A stretch of 64,000 bases of DNA. Source: Mobilicoccus pelagius NBRC 104925. GTDB lineage: Bacteria; Actinomycetota; Actinomycetes; Actinomycetales; Dermatophilaceae. The notes beneath the pieces were generated by a model. The model was not told the origin of the DNA. It made no database searches and was given only the letters and a program-made list of their open reading frames with translations. Position numbers and translations under genes: made by a program. Location: contig NZ_BAFE01000073.1 in assembly GCF_000247995.1 (NCBI RefSeq), positions 92,662 through 156,661 of the forward strand, read 5' to 3'. This document shows, one piece after another, positions 1 to 9,134 of the stretch (position 1 is its first letter; each line of letters starts with the position of its first letter).

Positions 1-446
1 AGGACGACGAGCGTGGCGAGCAGCGCGGGCACCGGGTGACGCAGCGCCGTCGCGGCGACCCGCTCGACCGGCCCGGAGGGCTCCTCCTCGAGGAGGCGCC
101 ACCGCTGGGCGAGGAGCCCCCGTCGGGCGGCGGACCGCTCGAACGGGATCGTCGCGTACGGGATCACCGACGAGCCGAGCCCGAGGAGGAGATCCCGCAT
201 GCTCCACCGACGGTCGACGGCGACGAGGATCGTCACCGAGACGTAGGAGAGGAACACGAACCCGTGCACGCCACCGCCGAGGCGCACCCCGAGCTCGGTG
301 ACGTGGAGGACGTACTTGAGGAGCATCCCGAGGAGCAGGAGCGTCCACGTGACGGCCTCGGCGAACGCGAGGTCGCGGTAGAGCCGCTCCGGCCCGCGCG
401 GGCGTCGGGATCCATCGGCGGCGCGGTGCGCGTCGTCGTGGGGCAT
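1..446 (-). CDS. DUF3817 family membrane protein (3' end cut by window edge)
   Basis: Reading the minus strand from the ATG at 446 gives an open frame running off the left edge (about 148 residues seen). After a polar start there is a hydrophobic helix (residues about 29-48, AVTWTLLLLGMLLKYV), then a glycine-rich turn GGGVHGFVF and a second helix (VFLSYVSVTILVA), followed by a third amphipathic stretch. This layout, with an HG in the loop between helices, is that of the small DUF3817 integral membrane proteins of actinobacteria. It begins 7 nt after the sufT-like stop, so it is probably the last gene of the suf transcription unit. Function is unknown; a role in Fe-S metabolism would be pure inference from position. 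The long C-terminal tail (…EEEPSGPVERVAA…) is unusual for the family. Confidence 0.75.
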   Translation of the reverse strand, partial: MPHDDAHRAADGSRRPRGPERLYRDLAFAEAVTWTLLLLGMLLKYVLHVTELGVRLGGGVHGFVFLSYVSVTILVAVDRRWSMRDLLLGLGSSVIPYATIPFERSAARRGLLAQRWRLLEEEPSGPVERVAATALRHPVPALLATLVV

Positions 447-453
447 GGGCGTC

Positions 454-840
454 TCAGACGTTGAAGCCAAGCGCGCGGAGCTGCTCCCGGCCGTCGTCGG
501 TGATCTTGTCCGGGCCCCACGGCGGCATCCACACCCAGTTGATGCGGTGGCCGGTGACGAGGCCCTCGAGCGCCTGCGCCGTCTGGTCCTCGATGACGTC
601 GGTGAGTGGGCAGGCCGCGCTCGTGAGCGTCATGTCGATGATCGCCGTGTTCGACGGGTCGACGGTGACGCCGTAGATGAGGCCGAGGTCGACGACGTTG
701 ATGCCGAGCTCGGGGTCGACGACGTCGCGCAGCGCCTCCTCGACGTCCGCGGCGTTGGCCGGTGTCGGGCCCGTGGCCGCGGGGGTCGCCGGAGCCGCGA
801 CGGCGTCGCCGGCGGGCGGGGTGGTGAGGTTGTCGGTCAT
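454..840 (-). CDS. sufT: SufT-like MIP18/DUF59 iron-sulfur assembly protein
   Basis: 128 residues: an Ala/Pro/Thr-rich tail (1-32) followed by a single MIP18 (DUF59) domain. Visible family hallmarks are VVDPELGINVVDLGLIYG and TSAACPLTDVIEDQ, which carries the conserved cysteine of the domain. SufT-type proteins help mature or transfer Fe-S clusters and commonly close actinobacterial suf operons. The start overlaps the sufU stop by 4 nt (ATGA), implying translational coupling. It is distinguished from PaaD (phenylacetyl-CoA oxygenase maturation) by its place behind sufU. Symbol is by context and family, not by alignment. Confidence 0.9.
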   Translation of the reverse strand: MTDNLTTPPAGDAVAAPATPAATGPTPANAADVEEALRDVVDPELGINVVDLGLIYGVTVDPSNTAIIDMTLTSAACPLTDVIEDQTAQALEGLVTGHRINWVWMPPWGPDKITDDGREQLRALGFNV

Positions 841-1325
841 GCGTCCTCCAAGGGGGCGGCAGAAGTAGAGTCGTCAGAGGTCGTGGTGTCCGCGCCGGCA
901 CGGGCGAGGGCGTCGAGCAGGGCCGACCAGCCGAGCAGGGCGCACTTGACGCGCGCGGGGTACTGGGAGACGCCGGCGAGGGCGACGCCGTCACCGATGA
1001 CCTCCTCGTCGCCGGGGTCCTGACCCCGGCTCGTGAGCATGGCCTTCATCGCCTGGTAGGTCTGCAGGACCTCCTCGATCGGGTACCCGATCGACTCGTC
1101 GGCGAGGATCGACGTCGATGCGACGGAGATCGAGCACCCGAGGGCGTCGTAGCTCACGTCCTCGAGCACCTGGGTGCCGTCCTTCTCCGCGAGGTGGACG
1201 CGAAGGGTGATCTCGTCGCCGCAGCTCGTGTTGACATGGTGCACCTCGGCCTCGTAGGGCTCGCGCAGCCCCGCGTGCTGGGGGCGCTTGCTGTGGTCGA
1301 GGATCAGTTCCTGGTAGAGGTCCAT
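837..1325 (-). CDS. sufU: SufU, zinc-dependent sulfurtransferase / scaffold-like protein
   Basis: 162 residues, IscU-like fold of the SufU subclass. It takes persulfide sulfur from SufS and hands it to the SufBCD scaffold. The expected zinc ligands are visible: C35 and D37 in TSCGDE, C64 in LGCSIS and C128 in RVKCALLGW. The insertion between the second and third cysteines that marks SufU (as against IscU) is present. The ATG at 1325 overlaps the sufS stop by one base (TGATG), and its own stop overlaps sufT by 4 nt. A Ser/Thr/Asp-rich tail of about 20 residues follows the last conserved helix. Confidence 0.95.
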   Translation of the reverse strand: MDLYQELILDHSKRPQHAGLREPYEAEVHHVNTSCGDEITLRVHLAEKDGTQVLEDVSYDALGCSISVASTSILADESIGYPIEEVLQTYQAMKAMLTSRGQDPGDEEVIGDGVALAGVSQYPARVKCALLGWSALLDALARAGADTTTSDDSTSAAPLEDA

Positions 1326-2671
1326 CACGCGACTCCGAAGATCTCCGGTACCCGGTCGAGGGCGGCGACGAAGGCGTCGATCTCCTCGCGGGTGGTGTAG
1401 ACGTGGAAGCTCGCCCGCGTCGAGGCGGGGACGCGCAGCGCGCGGTGCAGCGGCCACGCGCAGTGGTGGCCGGTGCGCACGGCGATGCCGGAGTCGTCGA
1501 GGATCTGGCCGACGTCGTGGGGGTGCACCCCGTCGACGACGAACGAGACCGCGCCGACGCGGCGCTGCGGGTCGGTCGGGCCGAGGACCCGGACCCACGG
1601 ACGCTTTGCGAGCTCCTCGAGGGTGTAGGCGACGAGGTCGCGGTCGTGGGCCGCGACCCGGTCCATGCCGATCTCCGACAGGTAGTCCACGGCGGCACCG
1701 AGCCCGATGACCTGGGCGGTCATCGGCACGCCGGCCTCGAACCGCTGCGGCGGGGCCGCGTACGTCGACCCCTCGATGCGGACGACCTCGATCATCGAGC
1801 CACCCGTGACGTACGGGGGCATCGCCTCGAGGAGTTCGTACCGGCCCCAGAGGACGCCGATGCCGCTCGGGCCGAGGACCTTGTGGCCGGTGAAGGCCAT
1901 GAAGTCCACGCCGAGGTCGACGACGTCGACGGGGATGTGCGGCACCGACTGGCAGCCGTCGAGCACGGTGAGCGCCCCGACCTCCTTGGCGCGCGCGACG
2001 ATCCGCGGCACGTCGACGAGGGTGCCGAGGACGTTGCTCACGTGCGTGAACGCGACGAGCTTCGTGCGCTCGGTGATCGCCGACAGCTCGGGGTCGAGGT
2101 CGCCGGACTCGTCGATCTCGAGCCACGTGAGCGTCGCGCCCGTGCGGCGGCAGAACTCCTGCCACGGCACGAGGTTGGCGTGGTGCTCGAGGGTCGTGAT
2201 GCACACCTCGTCGCCCGGACCGATGCGGAGCCGGTCGGCGACGAGCGGGTCGACCCCGTCCAGGGCGCCGGGCGCGTTCGCGTTGGAGAGGGCGTAGGCG
2301 ACGAGGTTGAGCGCCTCGGTGCCGTTGCGGGTGAAGACGATCTCCTGCGCGGGGGCGCCGATGAACTCCCCGATCCGCTCGCGGGCGGACTCGTAGAGGT
2401 CGGTGGCCTCCTCGGCGAGCTGGTGGGCTCCCCGGTGGACCGCGGCGTTGTGGTGCTCGTAGAAGTCACGCTCGGCGTCGAGCACCGCACGCGGCTTCTG
2501 CGCCGTGGCGCCGGAGTCGAGGTAGACGAGGGGCTTGCCGCCCCGCACCGTCCGGCTCAGGATCGGGAAGTCCTCACGGAGCCGGGCGATCTCCGCCGCG
2601 TCGGGGGCCGGACGTGGGGGGACACCGGCCTCCTCGCGGTCGACCTCCGGGGTGGTGTGAGGTGCCGTCAT
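1325..2671 (-). CDS. sufS: SufS cysteine desulfurase
   Basis: 448 residues, PLP-dependent class V aminotransferase fold, group II desulfurase. It releases sulfur from cysteine for cluster building. The PLP lysine is K264 in FTGHKVLGPSG and the persulfide cysteine is C404 in RTGHHCAWPL. Other landmarks are YLDSGATAQKP (51-60) and LEHHANLVPW (161-170). About 25 extra N-terminal residues precede the conserved core. It sits between sufC and sufU with one-base stop/start overlaps on both sides, so it is expected to be made in proportion to them. Confidence 0.97.
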   Translation of the reverse strand: MTAPHTTPEVDREEAGVPPRPAPDAAEIARLREDFPILSRTVRGGKPLVYLDSGATAQKPRAVLDAERDFYEHHNAAVHRGAHQLAEEATDLYESARERIGEFIGAPAQEIVFTRNGTEALNLVAYALSNANAPGALDGVDPLVADRLRIGPGDEVCITTLEHHANLVPWQEFCRRTGATLTWLEIDESGDLDPELSAITERTKLVAFTHVSNVLGTLVDVPRIVARAKEVGALTVLDGCQSVPHIPVDVVDLGVDFMAFTGHKVLGPSGIGVLWGRYELLEAMPPYVTGGSMIEVVRIEGSTYAAPPQRFEAGVPMTAQVIGLGAAVDYLSEIGMDRVAAHDRDLVAYTLEELAKRPWVRVLGPTDPQRRVGAVSFVVDGVHPHDVGQILDDSGIAVRTGHHCAWPLHRALRVPASTRASFHVYTTREEIDAFVAALDRVPEIFGVA

Positions 2672-3462
2672 CAGACGTTCGCCGTCGCGCCCTGGTTCGT
2701 GAACCGGTCGTAGCCCTCGTTCTCGAGACGTTCGGCGAGCTCCGGGCCGCCCTCCTCGGCGACGCGGCCGTCGACGAAGACGTGGACGAAGTCGGGCTTG
2801 ATGTACCGCAGGATGCGCGTGTAGTGCGTGATGAGGAGAACGCCCATGTCGTTGGCGGCCTTCGCCCGGTTGACGCCCTCGGAGACGATGCGCAGCGCGT
2901 CGACGTCGAGGCCGGAGTCGGTCTCGTCGAGCACGGCGAACCGCGGCTTGAGGAGCTCGAGCTGGAGGATCTCGTGGCGCTTCTTCTCACCGCCGGAGAA
3001 GCCGACGTTGACGTCGCGCTCGGCGAACGAGGGGTCCATCTTGAGGTCGCCCATGACGTTCTTGACGTCCTTGACCCAGTGACGCAGCTTGGGGGCCTCA
3101 CCGTCGACGGCCGTCTTGGCGGTGCGCAGGAAGTTGCTCACCGAGACGCCGGTGACCTCGACGGGGTACTGCATCGCGAGGAAGACGCCCGCGCGGGCGC
3201 GCTCGTCGACGCTCATCGCGAGGACGTCCTCGCCGTCGAGGGTGATGGTGCCGCTCGTCACCGTGTACTTCGGGTGGCCGGCGATGCTGTAGGCCAGGGT
3301 CGACTTGCCCGAGCCGTTCGGGCCCATGATGGCGTGCGTCTCGCCCGACCGGATGGTCAGGTCGACGCCCTTGAGGATCTCCTTCGCGCCGTGCTCGGTC
3401 TCGACGCTGACGTGCAGGTCGCGGATCTCCAGCACGGAAGGCTGCCGGGTGGTCTCGCTCAT
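2671..3462 (-). CDS. sufC: SufC, ATPase of the SufBCD Fe-S scaffold
   Basis: 263 residues. A cytoplasmic ABC-type ATPase that drives conformational change in SufBCD. Walker A is GPNGSGKS, the signature is FSGGEKKRHEI (the SufC-typical KKR variant) and Walker B is FAVLDETDSGLD. The ATG at 3462 is chosen because MSETTRQPSVLEIRDLHV is the natural family start and lies 22 nt after the Rieske gene; longer in-frame versions run into that gene. The stop overlaps the sufS ATG by one base. Confidence 0.97.
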   Translation of the reverse strand: MSETTRQPSVLEIRDLHVSVETEHGAKEILKGVDLTIRSGETHAIMGPNGSGKSTLAYSIAGHPKYTVTSGTITLDGEDVLAMSVDERARAGVFLAMQYPVEVTGVSVSNFLRTAKTAVDGEAPKLRHWVKDVKNVMGDLKMDPSFAERDVNVGFSGGEKKRHEILQLELLKPRFAVLDETDSGLDVDALRIVSEGVNRAKAANDMGVLLITHYTRILRYIKPDFVHVFVDGRVAEEGGPELAERLENEGYDRFTNQGATANV

Positions 3463-3484
3463 GTCTCGCTCCAGGTGGGGGTGG

Positions 3485-3808
3485 TCAGAAGTTGATGGGC
3501 GTCGCGGCGTCGACGTAGACGTCGTCGCCCTCGATCTCGACGCGATAGACGGCGACGGCGGCCGTCGCGGGAGGGGAGGCGGGGACGCCGGTGGCGACGT
3601 CGAAGCGCGAGCCGTGGAGCCAGCACTCGACGAAGCAGTCGGAGACCTCGCCCTCCGAGAGGGCGACGGAGCCATGGCTGCAGGAGTCCTCGATCGCGTG
3701 GATCGTGCCGTCCTTCAGCCGGATCATCGCGACGTTGCGGCCCTCGACGACGGCCGGGTGCGCCTGGCCGGGCGTGAGGTCGTCGACGGAGCAGACGAGC
3801 TCCCTCAT
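3485..3808 (-). CDS. Rieske [2Fe-2S] ferredoxin of the suf operon
   Basis: 107 residues, a single bacterial Rieske-type ferredoxin domain. The cluster ligands are visible as SCSHGSV (Cys-x-His) and ECWLHGSRF (Cys-x2-His), about 17 residues apart. It resembles the ferredoxin subunit of non-heme dioxygenases, but no oxygenase is nearby. Instead it is embedded in the suf operon with a 4-nt ATGA overlap to sufD, an arrangement common in actinobacteria. Likely an electron donor during cluster assembly, or a client/sensor of the pathway; this role is inference. Confidence 0.93.
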   Translation of the reverse strand: MRELVCSVDDLTPGQAHPAVVEGRNVAMIRLKDGTIHAIEDSCSHGSVALSEGEVSDCFVECWLHGSRFDVATGVPASPPATAAVAVYRVEIEGDDVYVDAATPINF

Positions 3809-5100
3809 TCGCGCGCTCCGTCCAGGGCGAGCTCGGCCTCGATGCGCTCCATGAGGTGCCCGCTCACCTCGGCGACGCCGATCCGCTCGACGATGTCGGC
3901 GAAGAAGCCGCGCACGACGAGCCGACGGGCCTCGTCCTCGGGGATGCCGCGCGCCTGCAGGTAGAAGAGCTGCAGGTCGTCGAAGCGCCCCGTCGCCGAG
4001 GCGTGGCCGGCACCGGCGATCTCGCCCGTCTCGATCTCGAGGTTGGGGACGGAGTCGGCGCGGGCGCCGTCGGTGAGGAGGAGGTTGCGGTTGAGCTCGT
4101 AGGTGTCGGTGCCCTCGGCGGCGGCCCGGATGAGGACGTCGCCGATCCACACGGTGTGGGCGCCTTCGCCCTGGAGCGCGCTCTTGTAGAGGACGTCGGA
4201 GGAGCAGCGGGGTGCCTCGTGGTCGACGAAGAGACGGTGCTCGAGGTGCTGACCGGCGTCGGCGAACGAGACGCCGAGGCCCTCGAACGTGCCGCCGGTG
4301 CCCGCGTAGAACGCGTTCGTGGAGACGCGGACGAGCGCACCGCCGAGGCTCACGGCGACGTGGCGGACGGTCGCGTCACGGCCGACGACGACGTCGTGCT
4401 GGCCGACGTGGACGGCGTCGTCGTCCCACTCCTGCACGGTGACGACGCTCACCTGGGCGCCGTCACCCGCGAGGACGGTGACGACCTGGCCGTGCGTGCC
4501 GGTTCCGGCGTGCTCGAGGACGATCGTCGCCTTCGAGAACGCGCCGACGCGGACGGCGAGGAGCCCGTGGCTGAGACCACCGGTGCCGGTGAGGCGCAGG
4601 CGGATCGGCTCGTCGAGCTCGGTCTCGGCCGGGACGTCGACGATGCGGGCGAACGGGGCACGGTTCGCCGCGACGGCGGCGACGCGGTCGGCCGGCTTGG
4701 GCGGGGTGAGCGCCTTCCAGTCGTCCACGGTTCCGCGGGAGGACGTGACCCCCGCGGGCAGCGTCTCGGCGACGTCGACCTCGGTGCTGCCGGCCTCGTC
4801 GGCGAACAACGGTGCGAGGGGGGTGAGCGGCGTGAAGCGCCACCCTTCCTCACGGCCGGTCGGCATGTCGAAGTCGGCGACCTCGTAGGAGGTCTTCCAC
4901 TCGGCGCGCGACTGCTCGGGGACGGTGGACTCGACCGCACCACGCACGGCGTCAGCAGCGGCGTTCGCCGTGATCTCCGTGGGGGCGGCGTCCGTCGTCA
5001 CGCCGGGCGTGCCGAGCGTCGGCTTGTCGGAGTCGACGGGCATGCCCGTCGAGGTCTCCCCGGTCTCGGGGCGGGGGGTCTGGCGATCGACGAGCGGCAT
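3805..5100 (-). CDS. sufD: SufD, Fe-S scaffold subunit
   Basis: 431 residues. SufB/SufD beta-helix family, partner of SufB and SufC. The C-terminal core shows the expected SufD pattern (HASATGRFDDLQLFYLQARG, ending in EARRLVVRGFFADIVERI). The first 50 residues are low-complexity and probably disordered, with the folded domain beginning near EWKTSYEVADFDMPTG. The start overlaps the sufB stop by one base. No sign of damage. Confidence 0.95.
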   Translation of the reverse strand: MPLVDRQTPRPETGETSTGMPVDSDKPTLGTPGVTTDAAPTEITANAAADAVRGAVESTVPEQSRAEWKTSYEVADFDMPTGREEGWRFTPLTPLAPLFADEAGSTEVDVAETLPAGVTSSRGTVDDWKALTPPKPADRVAAVAANRAPFARIVDVPAETELDEPIRLRLTGTGGLSHGLLAVRVGAFSKATIVLEHAGTGTHGQVVTVLAGDGAQVSVVTVQEWDDDAVHVGQHDVVVGRDATVRHVAVSLGGALVRVSTNAFYAGTGGTFEGLGVSFADAGQHLEHRLFVDHEAPRCSSDVLYKSALQGEGAHTVWIGDVLIRAAAEGTDTYELNRNLLLTDGARADSVPNLEIETGEIAGAGHASATGRFDDLQLFYLQARGIPEDEARRLVVRGFFADIVERIGVAEVSGHLMERIEAELALDGARE

Positions 5101-6518
5101 CAGCCCACGGATCCTTCCATCTGCAGCTCGATGAGGCGGTTGAGTTCGAGGGCATACTCCATGGGGAGCTCACGGGCGATCGGCTCGACGAACCCGCGCA
5201 CGATCATCGCCATGGCCTCCTCCTCGCTCAGGCCTCGCGACATGAGGTAGAAGAGCTGGTCGTCGCTCACCTTGGACACCGTGGCCTCGTGGCCGAGCTG
5301 CACGTCGTCCTCGCGGACGTCGACGTACGGGTAGGTGTCGGAGCGGCTGATCGTGTCGACGAGCAGGGCGTCGCAGACGACCGAGCTCTTGGAGTCGGTC
5401 GCGCCCTCGGCGACCTGGACGAGTCCGCGGTAGGACGTGCGGCCGCCGCCGCGCGCCACCGACTTGCTCACGATGGAGCTCGAGGTGTGCGGGGCGTTGT
5501 GGACCATCTTGGCGCCGGCGTCCTGGTGCTGACCCTCACCGGCGAACGCGATGGAGAGGGTCTCGCCGCGGGCGTGCTCCCCCTGGAGGAACACGGCGGG
5601 ATACTTCATCGTCACCTTGGAGCCGATGTTGCCGTCGACCCATTCCATCGTCGCGCCGGCCTCGCAGACGGCGCGCTTGGTGACGAGGTTGTACACGTTG
5701 TTCGACCAGTTCTGGATCGTCGTGTAGCGCACGCGGGCGCCCTTCTTGACAACGATCTCGACGACGGCGCTGTGCAGCGAGTCCGACTTGTAGATCGGTG
5801 CCGTGCAGCCCTCGACGTAGTGCACGTAGGAGTCCTCGTCGGCGATGATGAGCGTCCGCTCGAACTGGCCCATGTTCTCCGTGTTGATGCGGAAGTAGGC
5901 CTGGAGCGGGATGTCGACGTGGACGCCCGGCGGGACGTAGATGAACGAGCCGCCCGACCACACCGCGGTGTTGAGCGACGCAAACTTGTTGTCCCCCGGG
6001 GGAATCACGGTGCCGAAGTACTCGCGGAAGAGCTCCTCGTGCTCACGCAGACCGGAGTCCGTGTCGACGAAGATGACGCCCTTCTCCTCCAGGTCCTCGC
6101 GGATCTGGTGGTAGACGACCTCCGACTCGTACTGGGCGGCGACACCGGCGATGAGGCGCTGCTTCTCCGCCTCCGGGATGCCGAGCTTGTCGTACGTGGC
6201 CTTGATGTCCTCGGGCAACTCGTCCCAGGACGTCGCCTGCTTCTCCGTGGACCGGACGAAGTACTTGATGTTCTGGAAGTCGATGCCGGAGAGATCGCTG
6301 CCCCAGTGCGGCATGGGCTTCTTGTCGAACAGGCGGAGCGACTTGAGGCGCAGCTCGCGCATCCACTCCGGTTCGTCCTTGCGCCCCGAGATGTCCTCGA
6401 CGACCTCGGTGTTGAGGCCGCGACGCGCGGAGGCTCCCGCGACGTCCTTGTCGGCCCAGCCGTACTCGTAGCGTCCGAGGTCCTTCAGGCCCGGGTTGAG
6501 CTCCTCGATCGTGCTCAT
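5100..6518 (-). CDS. sufB: SufB, Fe-S scaffold subunit
   Basis: 472 residues. The main cluster-building scaffold of the SUF system, forming SufBC2D. Typical blocks are visible: [64 protein letters not shown] (conserved Cys) and the C-terminal [16 protein letters not shown]. The ATG at 6518 overlaps the sufR stop by 4 nt. I see no intein, in contrast to the intein-bearing SufB of M. tuberculosis. First structural gene of the operon. Confidence 0.97.
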   Translation of the reverse strand: MSTIEELNPGLKDLGRYEYGWADKDVAGASARRGLNTEVVEDISGRKDEPEWMRELRLKSLRLFDKKPMPHWGSDLSGIDFQNIKYFVRSTEKQATSWDELPEDIKATYDKLGIPEAEKQRLIAGVAAQYESEVVYHQIREDLEEKGVIFVDTDSGLREHEELFREYFGTVIPPGDNKFASLNTAVWSGGSFIYVPPGVHVDIPLQAYFRINTENMGQFERTLIIADEDSYVHYVEGCTAPIYKSDSLHSAVVEIVVKKGARVRYTTIQNWSNNVYNLVTKRAVCEAGATMEWVDGNIGSKVTMKYPAVFLQGEHARGETLSIAFAGEGQHQDAGAKMVHNAPHTSSSIVSKSVARGGGRTSYRGLVQVAEGATDSKSSVVCDALLVDTISRSDTYPYVDVREDDVQLGHEATVSKVSDDQLFYLMSRGLSEEEAMAMIVRGFVEPIARELPMEYALELNRLIELQMEGSVG

Positions 6519-7378
6519 GTGGCGCTCCCTTCGTCGTGCCCGTGGGCGCAGTGGTCGGTGTTCGTGCTCGTGTGTCTCGTGCTGGTGCGTGTGGTGCCGG
6601 TCGGTGTCGTGCGGGTCGACGCCGGTGGGGGTGCGGCCGTGCTCGCGGGCGCGCGGCCCGGCGTCCCGAGGACGACGGGTTCGCGCGGGACGAACGTCGT
6701 GCACACGTGCTCCCCGCCGGCGAGGGTGGCGAGACGCTGCACGTGGACCCCGAGCAGGCGGGCGAAGACCTCGGTCTCCTCCTCGCAGAACTGCGGGAAC
6801 CGCGTCGCGACCTCCGGCATGGGGCAGTGACCCTGGCACAGCTGCAGCCCCAGGCCGGACGGGCCGACCGGACGGGCCGAGGCAGCATAACCGTCGGCGG
6901 CGAGGGCGGTGGCGAGTGCCTGGGCGCGGGCGTCGAGGTCCTCCCCCGCGGCCTCGACGACCGGCGCATACCGGCCCTCGAGGACGGCGAGGCGGGCGCG
7001 AGCGAAGTCGGCGACGGCGTCCTGCCCGAGACGGTCGGCGAGGAACTGCAGCGCGTCGGTGGCGACGTCGCCGTAACCGGTGGAGAGGCGGTTGTGCCCC
7101 TCGGGGGTGACGACGAACGCCCGTGCGGGGCGGCCGCGTCCACGCTTGGCGGGGGTGACGTCGGAGGTTGCGATGAGCCCGTCCTGGGCGAGGGCCTCGA
7201 GATGGCGTCGCACCCCGGCCGTCGTTATGGCGAGGACCTCGGCGAGACGCGCCGCAGTGACGGGGCCAAGTTCGGAGACCCGTCGCAGCACGACGTCACG
7301 CGTACGGGCATCGCCGTCGGTGGAGACACGGCTCCTCGACGCGGCGGACGTCCGACCCTCGATAAACACAACGGTCAT
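6515..7378 (-). CDS. sufR: SufR-like Fe-S-sensing transcriptional regulator
   Basis: 287 residues. The N-terminal winged helix-turn-helix (about 27-80, [26 protein letters not shown]) is followed by a C-terminal half with clustered cysteines ([14 protein letters not shown] and HVCTTF), the arrangement expected for [4Fe-4S] binding in SufR. SufR represses the suf operon when clusters are plentiful. It is the first gene of the unit and overlaps sufB by 4 nt, so it is autoregulated if it acts as known. The ATG at 7378 has AGG 5-7 nt upstream. The last 60 residues are a Thr/His/Pro-rich tail ([19 protein letters not shown]) not usual for the family; it could bind metal, but that is speculation. 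Confidence 0.9.
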   Translation of the reverse strand: MTVVFIEGRTSAASRSRVSTDGDARTRDVVLRRVSELGPVTAARLAEVLAITTAGVRRHLEALAQDGLIATSDVTPAKRGRGRPARAFVVTPEGHNRLSTGYGDVATDALQFLADRLGQDAVADFARARLAVLEGRYAPVVEAAGEDLDARAQALATALAADGYAASARPVGPSGLGLQLCQGHCPMPEVATRFPQFCEEETEVFARLLGVHVQRLATLAGGEHVCTTFVPREPVVLGTPGRAPASTAAPPPASTRTTPTGTTRTSTRHTSTNTDHCAHGHDEGSAT

Positions 7379-7522
7379 CTTACCTAATTCGTCGGAGCCT
7401 GTCTCCGGGGGTGGGTTCCGGCCGGTTCGTGGACGCGACCGCAGCCGAAGGCCGGCGTCCTCCTGGCCACGCAGGCACCCCCCCGCCCCTCGCCCCTCGC
7501 GTACGTACGCGCGCCGCCGGGG

Positions 7523-7545
7523 GTGTCGGAGGCGCGTCCTAGACT
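7523..7545 (+). promoter_or_regulatory. PafBC/RecA-independent DNA-damage promoter of the ABC exporter
   Basis: GTGTCGGAG (7523-7531), 8 nt, TAGACT (7540-7545), then 6 nt to the ATG at 7552. This fits the mycobacterial damage motif TTGTCRGTG-N8-TANNNT in core and spacing and would give a leaderless mRNA. The same layout precedes uvrA, uvrB, uvrC and polA in this window. Confidence 0.7.
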
Positions 7546-7551
7546 CGCGCC

Positions 7552-8367
7552 ATGCCGCTCCCCCCAGGCCGTCCGCGCGACGACGTCCCTCAGCCCGACG
7601 AGTCCCGACACCCCGTCCCCGGCGCCACCGGTGAGGCCGGTGAGGCCGCGGTGTCGGTACGGGGGCTCGACAAGCACTTCGGGGACGTGCGCGCCGTGCA
7701 CGGCATGACGTGGGGGGCCCACCTCGGGCGCATCACCGCCGTCCTCGGTCCCAACGGTGCGGGCAAGACGACGACCGTCGCCTGCCTCGAGGGGCTGCTG
7801 CGCCCCGATGCCGGTGAGGCACGCGTCCTCGGCGTCGACCCGTGGGGCGCCGGGCCGGACCATCGCGCCGCCGTCGGCGTCATGCTCCAGGACGGCGGTC
7901 TGTCCAACACGAGCACTCCGGCGCGGCTCATCCCCCACCTCGCCCGCCTCTACGCCGACCCGTGGCCGCTCGACGACCTCACCGGGCGCCTCGGCATCCG
8001 CGACTTCGAGCACACGAGCGTCCGGCGCCTCTCGGGTGGGCAGCGCCAGCGCGTCGCCCTCGCCGCGGCACTCGTCGGCCGCCCGAGGGTCGCGTTCCTC
8101 GACGAGCCGTCCGCCGGGCTCGACCCCCACGCTCGCCTCGACGTGTGGGAACTCGTGCGCGAGGTCGCCGCGGCCGGCGCATGCGTCGTCCTCACCACCC
8201 ACTCCTTCGAGGAGGCCGAGCGTCTCGCCGACGACCTCGTCGTCGTCGCCGACGGTCACGCCGTCGCGACCGGCACCGTCGCCGAGGTCGCGGACGGGCG
8301 TGGCCTCGAGGAGACGTACTTCACCCTCACCCGTCCGGGCGCCCACCACGACGGAGGTCACCGATGA
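7552..8367 (+). CDS. ABC transporter ATP-binding protein (DrrA/CcmA-like exporter)
   Basis: 271 residues. A 33-residue Pro-rich leader precedes an ABC ATPase domain: Walker A GPNGAGKTTT, Q-loop VMLQDGGL, signature RRLSGGQRQRVALAAALVG, Walker B RVAFLDEPSAGLDP and H-loop TTHSFEEAERL. Substrate is unknown; the family includes drug and lipid exporters. It overlaps the permease start by 4 nt (ATGA), so the two form one exporter. The promoter immediately upstream matches the PafBC damage box and no Shine-Dalgarno is needed or seen. It is divergent from sufR with 173 nt between. In other actinobacteria ABC genes also lie between suf and the cta genes. Confidence 0.93.
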   Translation: MPLPPGRPRDDVPQPDESRHPVPGATGEAGEAAVSVRGLDKHFGDVRAVHGMTWGAHLGRITAVLGPNGAGKTTTVACLEGLLRPDAGEARVLGVDPWGAGPDHRAAVGVMLQDGGLSNTSTPARLIPHLARLYADPWPLDDLTGRLGIRDFEHTSVRRLSGGQRQRVALAAALVGRPRVAFLDEPSAGLDPHARLDVWELVREVAAAGACVVLTTHSFEEAERLADDLVVVADGHAVATGTVAEVADGRGLEETYFTLTRPGAHHDGGHR

Positions 8368-9134
8368 GCACCACCCTTCGCGCACCGGGTGGCGCCGCGG
8401 CCCCCACCGGTGCCCGCGTCCTCACACAGGCACGGTTCGAGGCCTCCACGCTGCTCCGCAACGGCGAGCAGCTCCTCGTCGCGATCGTCCTGCCCGCGCT
8501 CACGCTCTTCGCCCTCCTCTACGCGCCCGTGCCCGGGTTCGACGGCCCGCACCGGCTCGACCTCGCGATGGCGGGCGTCCTCGGCCTCGCGGTCATCTCG
8601 ACCGCGTTCACGGGTCAGGCGATCTCGACGGGATTCGACCGGCGTTACGGGGTCCTGCGGCTGCTCGGCACGACGCCGCTCGGGCGGGGCGGTCTCCTCG
8701 CGGCGAAGGCCCTCGCGGTGCTCGTCGTCCTCGTCATCCAGTCCGTCGTGCTCGGCGGCATCGGCGCGACCCTGGGATGGCGGCCCCACCCCGGGCACCT
8801 CCTCCTCGCCGTGCCCGTCCTCGTCGTCGGCGCGTGGGTGTTCGTCGCACTCGCGCTCCTCCTCGCCGGCACGCTGCGGGCCGAGGCCGTGCTCGCCCTC
8901 GCGAACCTCGTGTGGGTCCTCCTTCTCGGCATCGGTGGCATCGTCATCCCGCCGCACGTCCTACCCGGAGGCCTCGAACGTCTCGCGGCGTGGCTGCCCT
9001 CGGGCGCCCTCGGCGATGCGACGCGGGCCGCAATGCTCCACGGCACGATCCCCCTCGCGCCGATGCTCGTCCTCCTCGTGTGGGGCGTCGTCGCGAGCGT
9101 CCTCGCCGCCCGCTTCTTCCGCTGGAGCGACTGA
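8364..9134 (+). CDS. ABC-2 type exporter permease
   Basis: 256 residues with six predicted membrane segments, e.g. QLLVAIVLPALTLFALLYA, LAVISTAFTGQAI, VLVVLVIQSVVLGGIGATLG, VLVVGAWVFVALALLLAGTL, LVWVLLLGIGGIVI and LVLLVWGVVASVLAARFF. The cytoplasmic motif RRYGVLRLLGTTPLGRG is typical of ABC-2 permeases. Partner of the preceding ATPase by 4-nt overlap. The transported compound cannot be read from the sequence; predicted DNA-damage control of the pair would fit export of a toxic compound, but that is inference. Confidence 0.9.
   Translation: MSTTLRAPGGAAAPTGARVLTQARFEASTLLRNGEQLLVAIVLPALTLFALLYAPVPGFDGPHRLDLAMAGVLGLAVISTAFTGQAISTGFDRRYGVLRLLGTTPLGRGGLLAAKALAVLVVLVIQSVVLGGIGATLGWRPHPGHLLLAVPVLVVGAWVFVALALLLAGTLRAEAVLALANLVWVLLLGIGGIVIPPHVLPGGLERLAAWLPSGALGDATRAAMLHGTIPLAPMLVLLVWGVVASVLAARFFRWSD

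Noticed and set aside
7376..7396. AATTAGGTAAG before sufR as a DtxR/IdeR iron box
   Set aside because: Only one half (TTAGGT) resembles the palindrome; the other half does not match. More simply the AGG serves as ribosome site.
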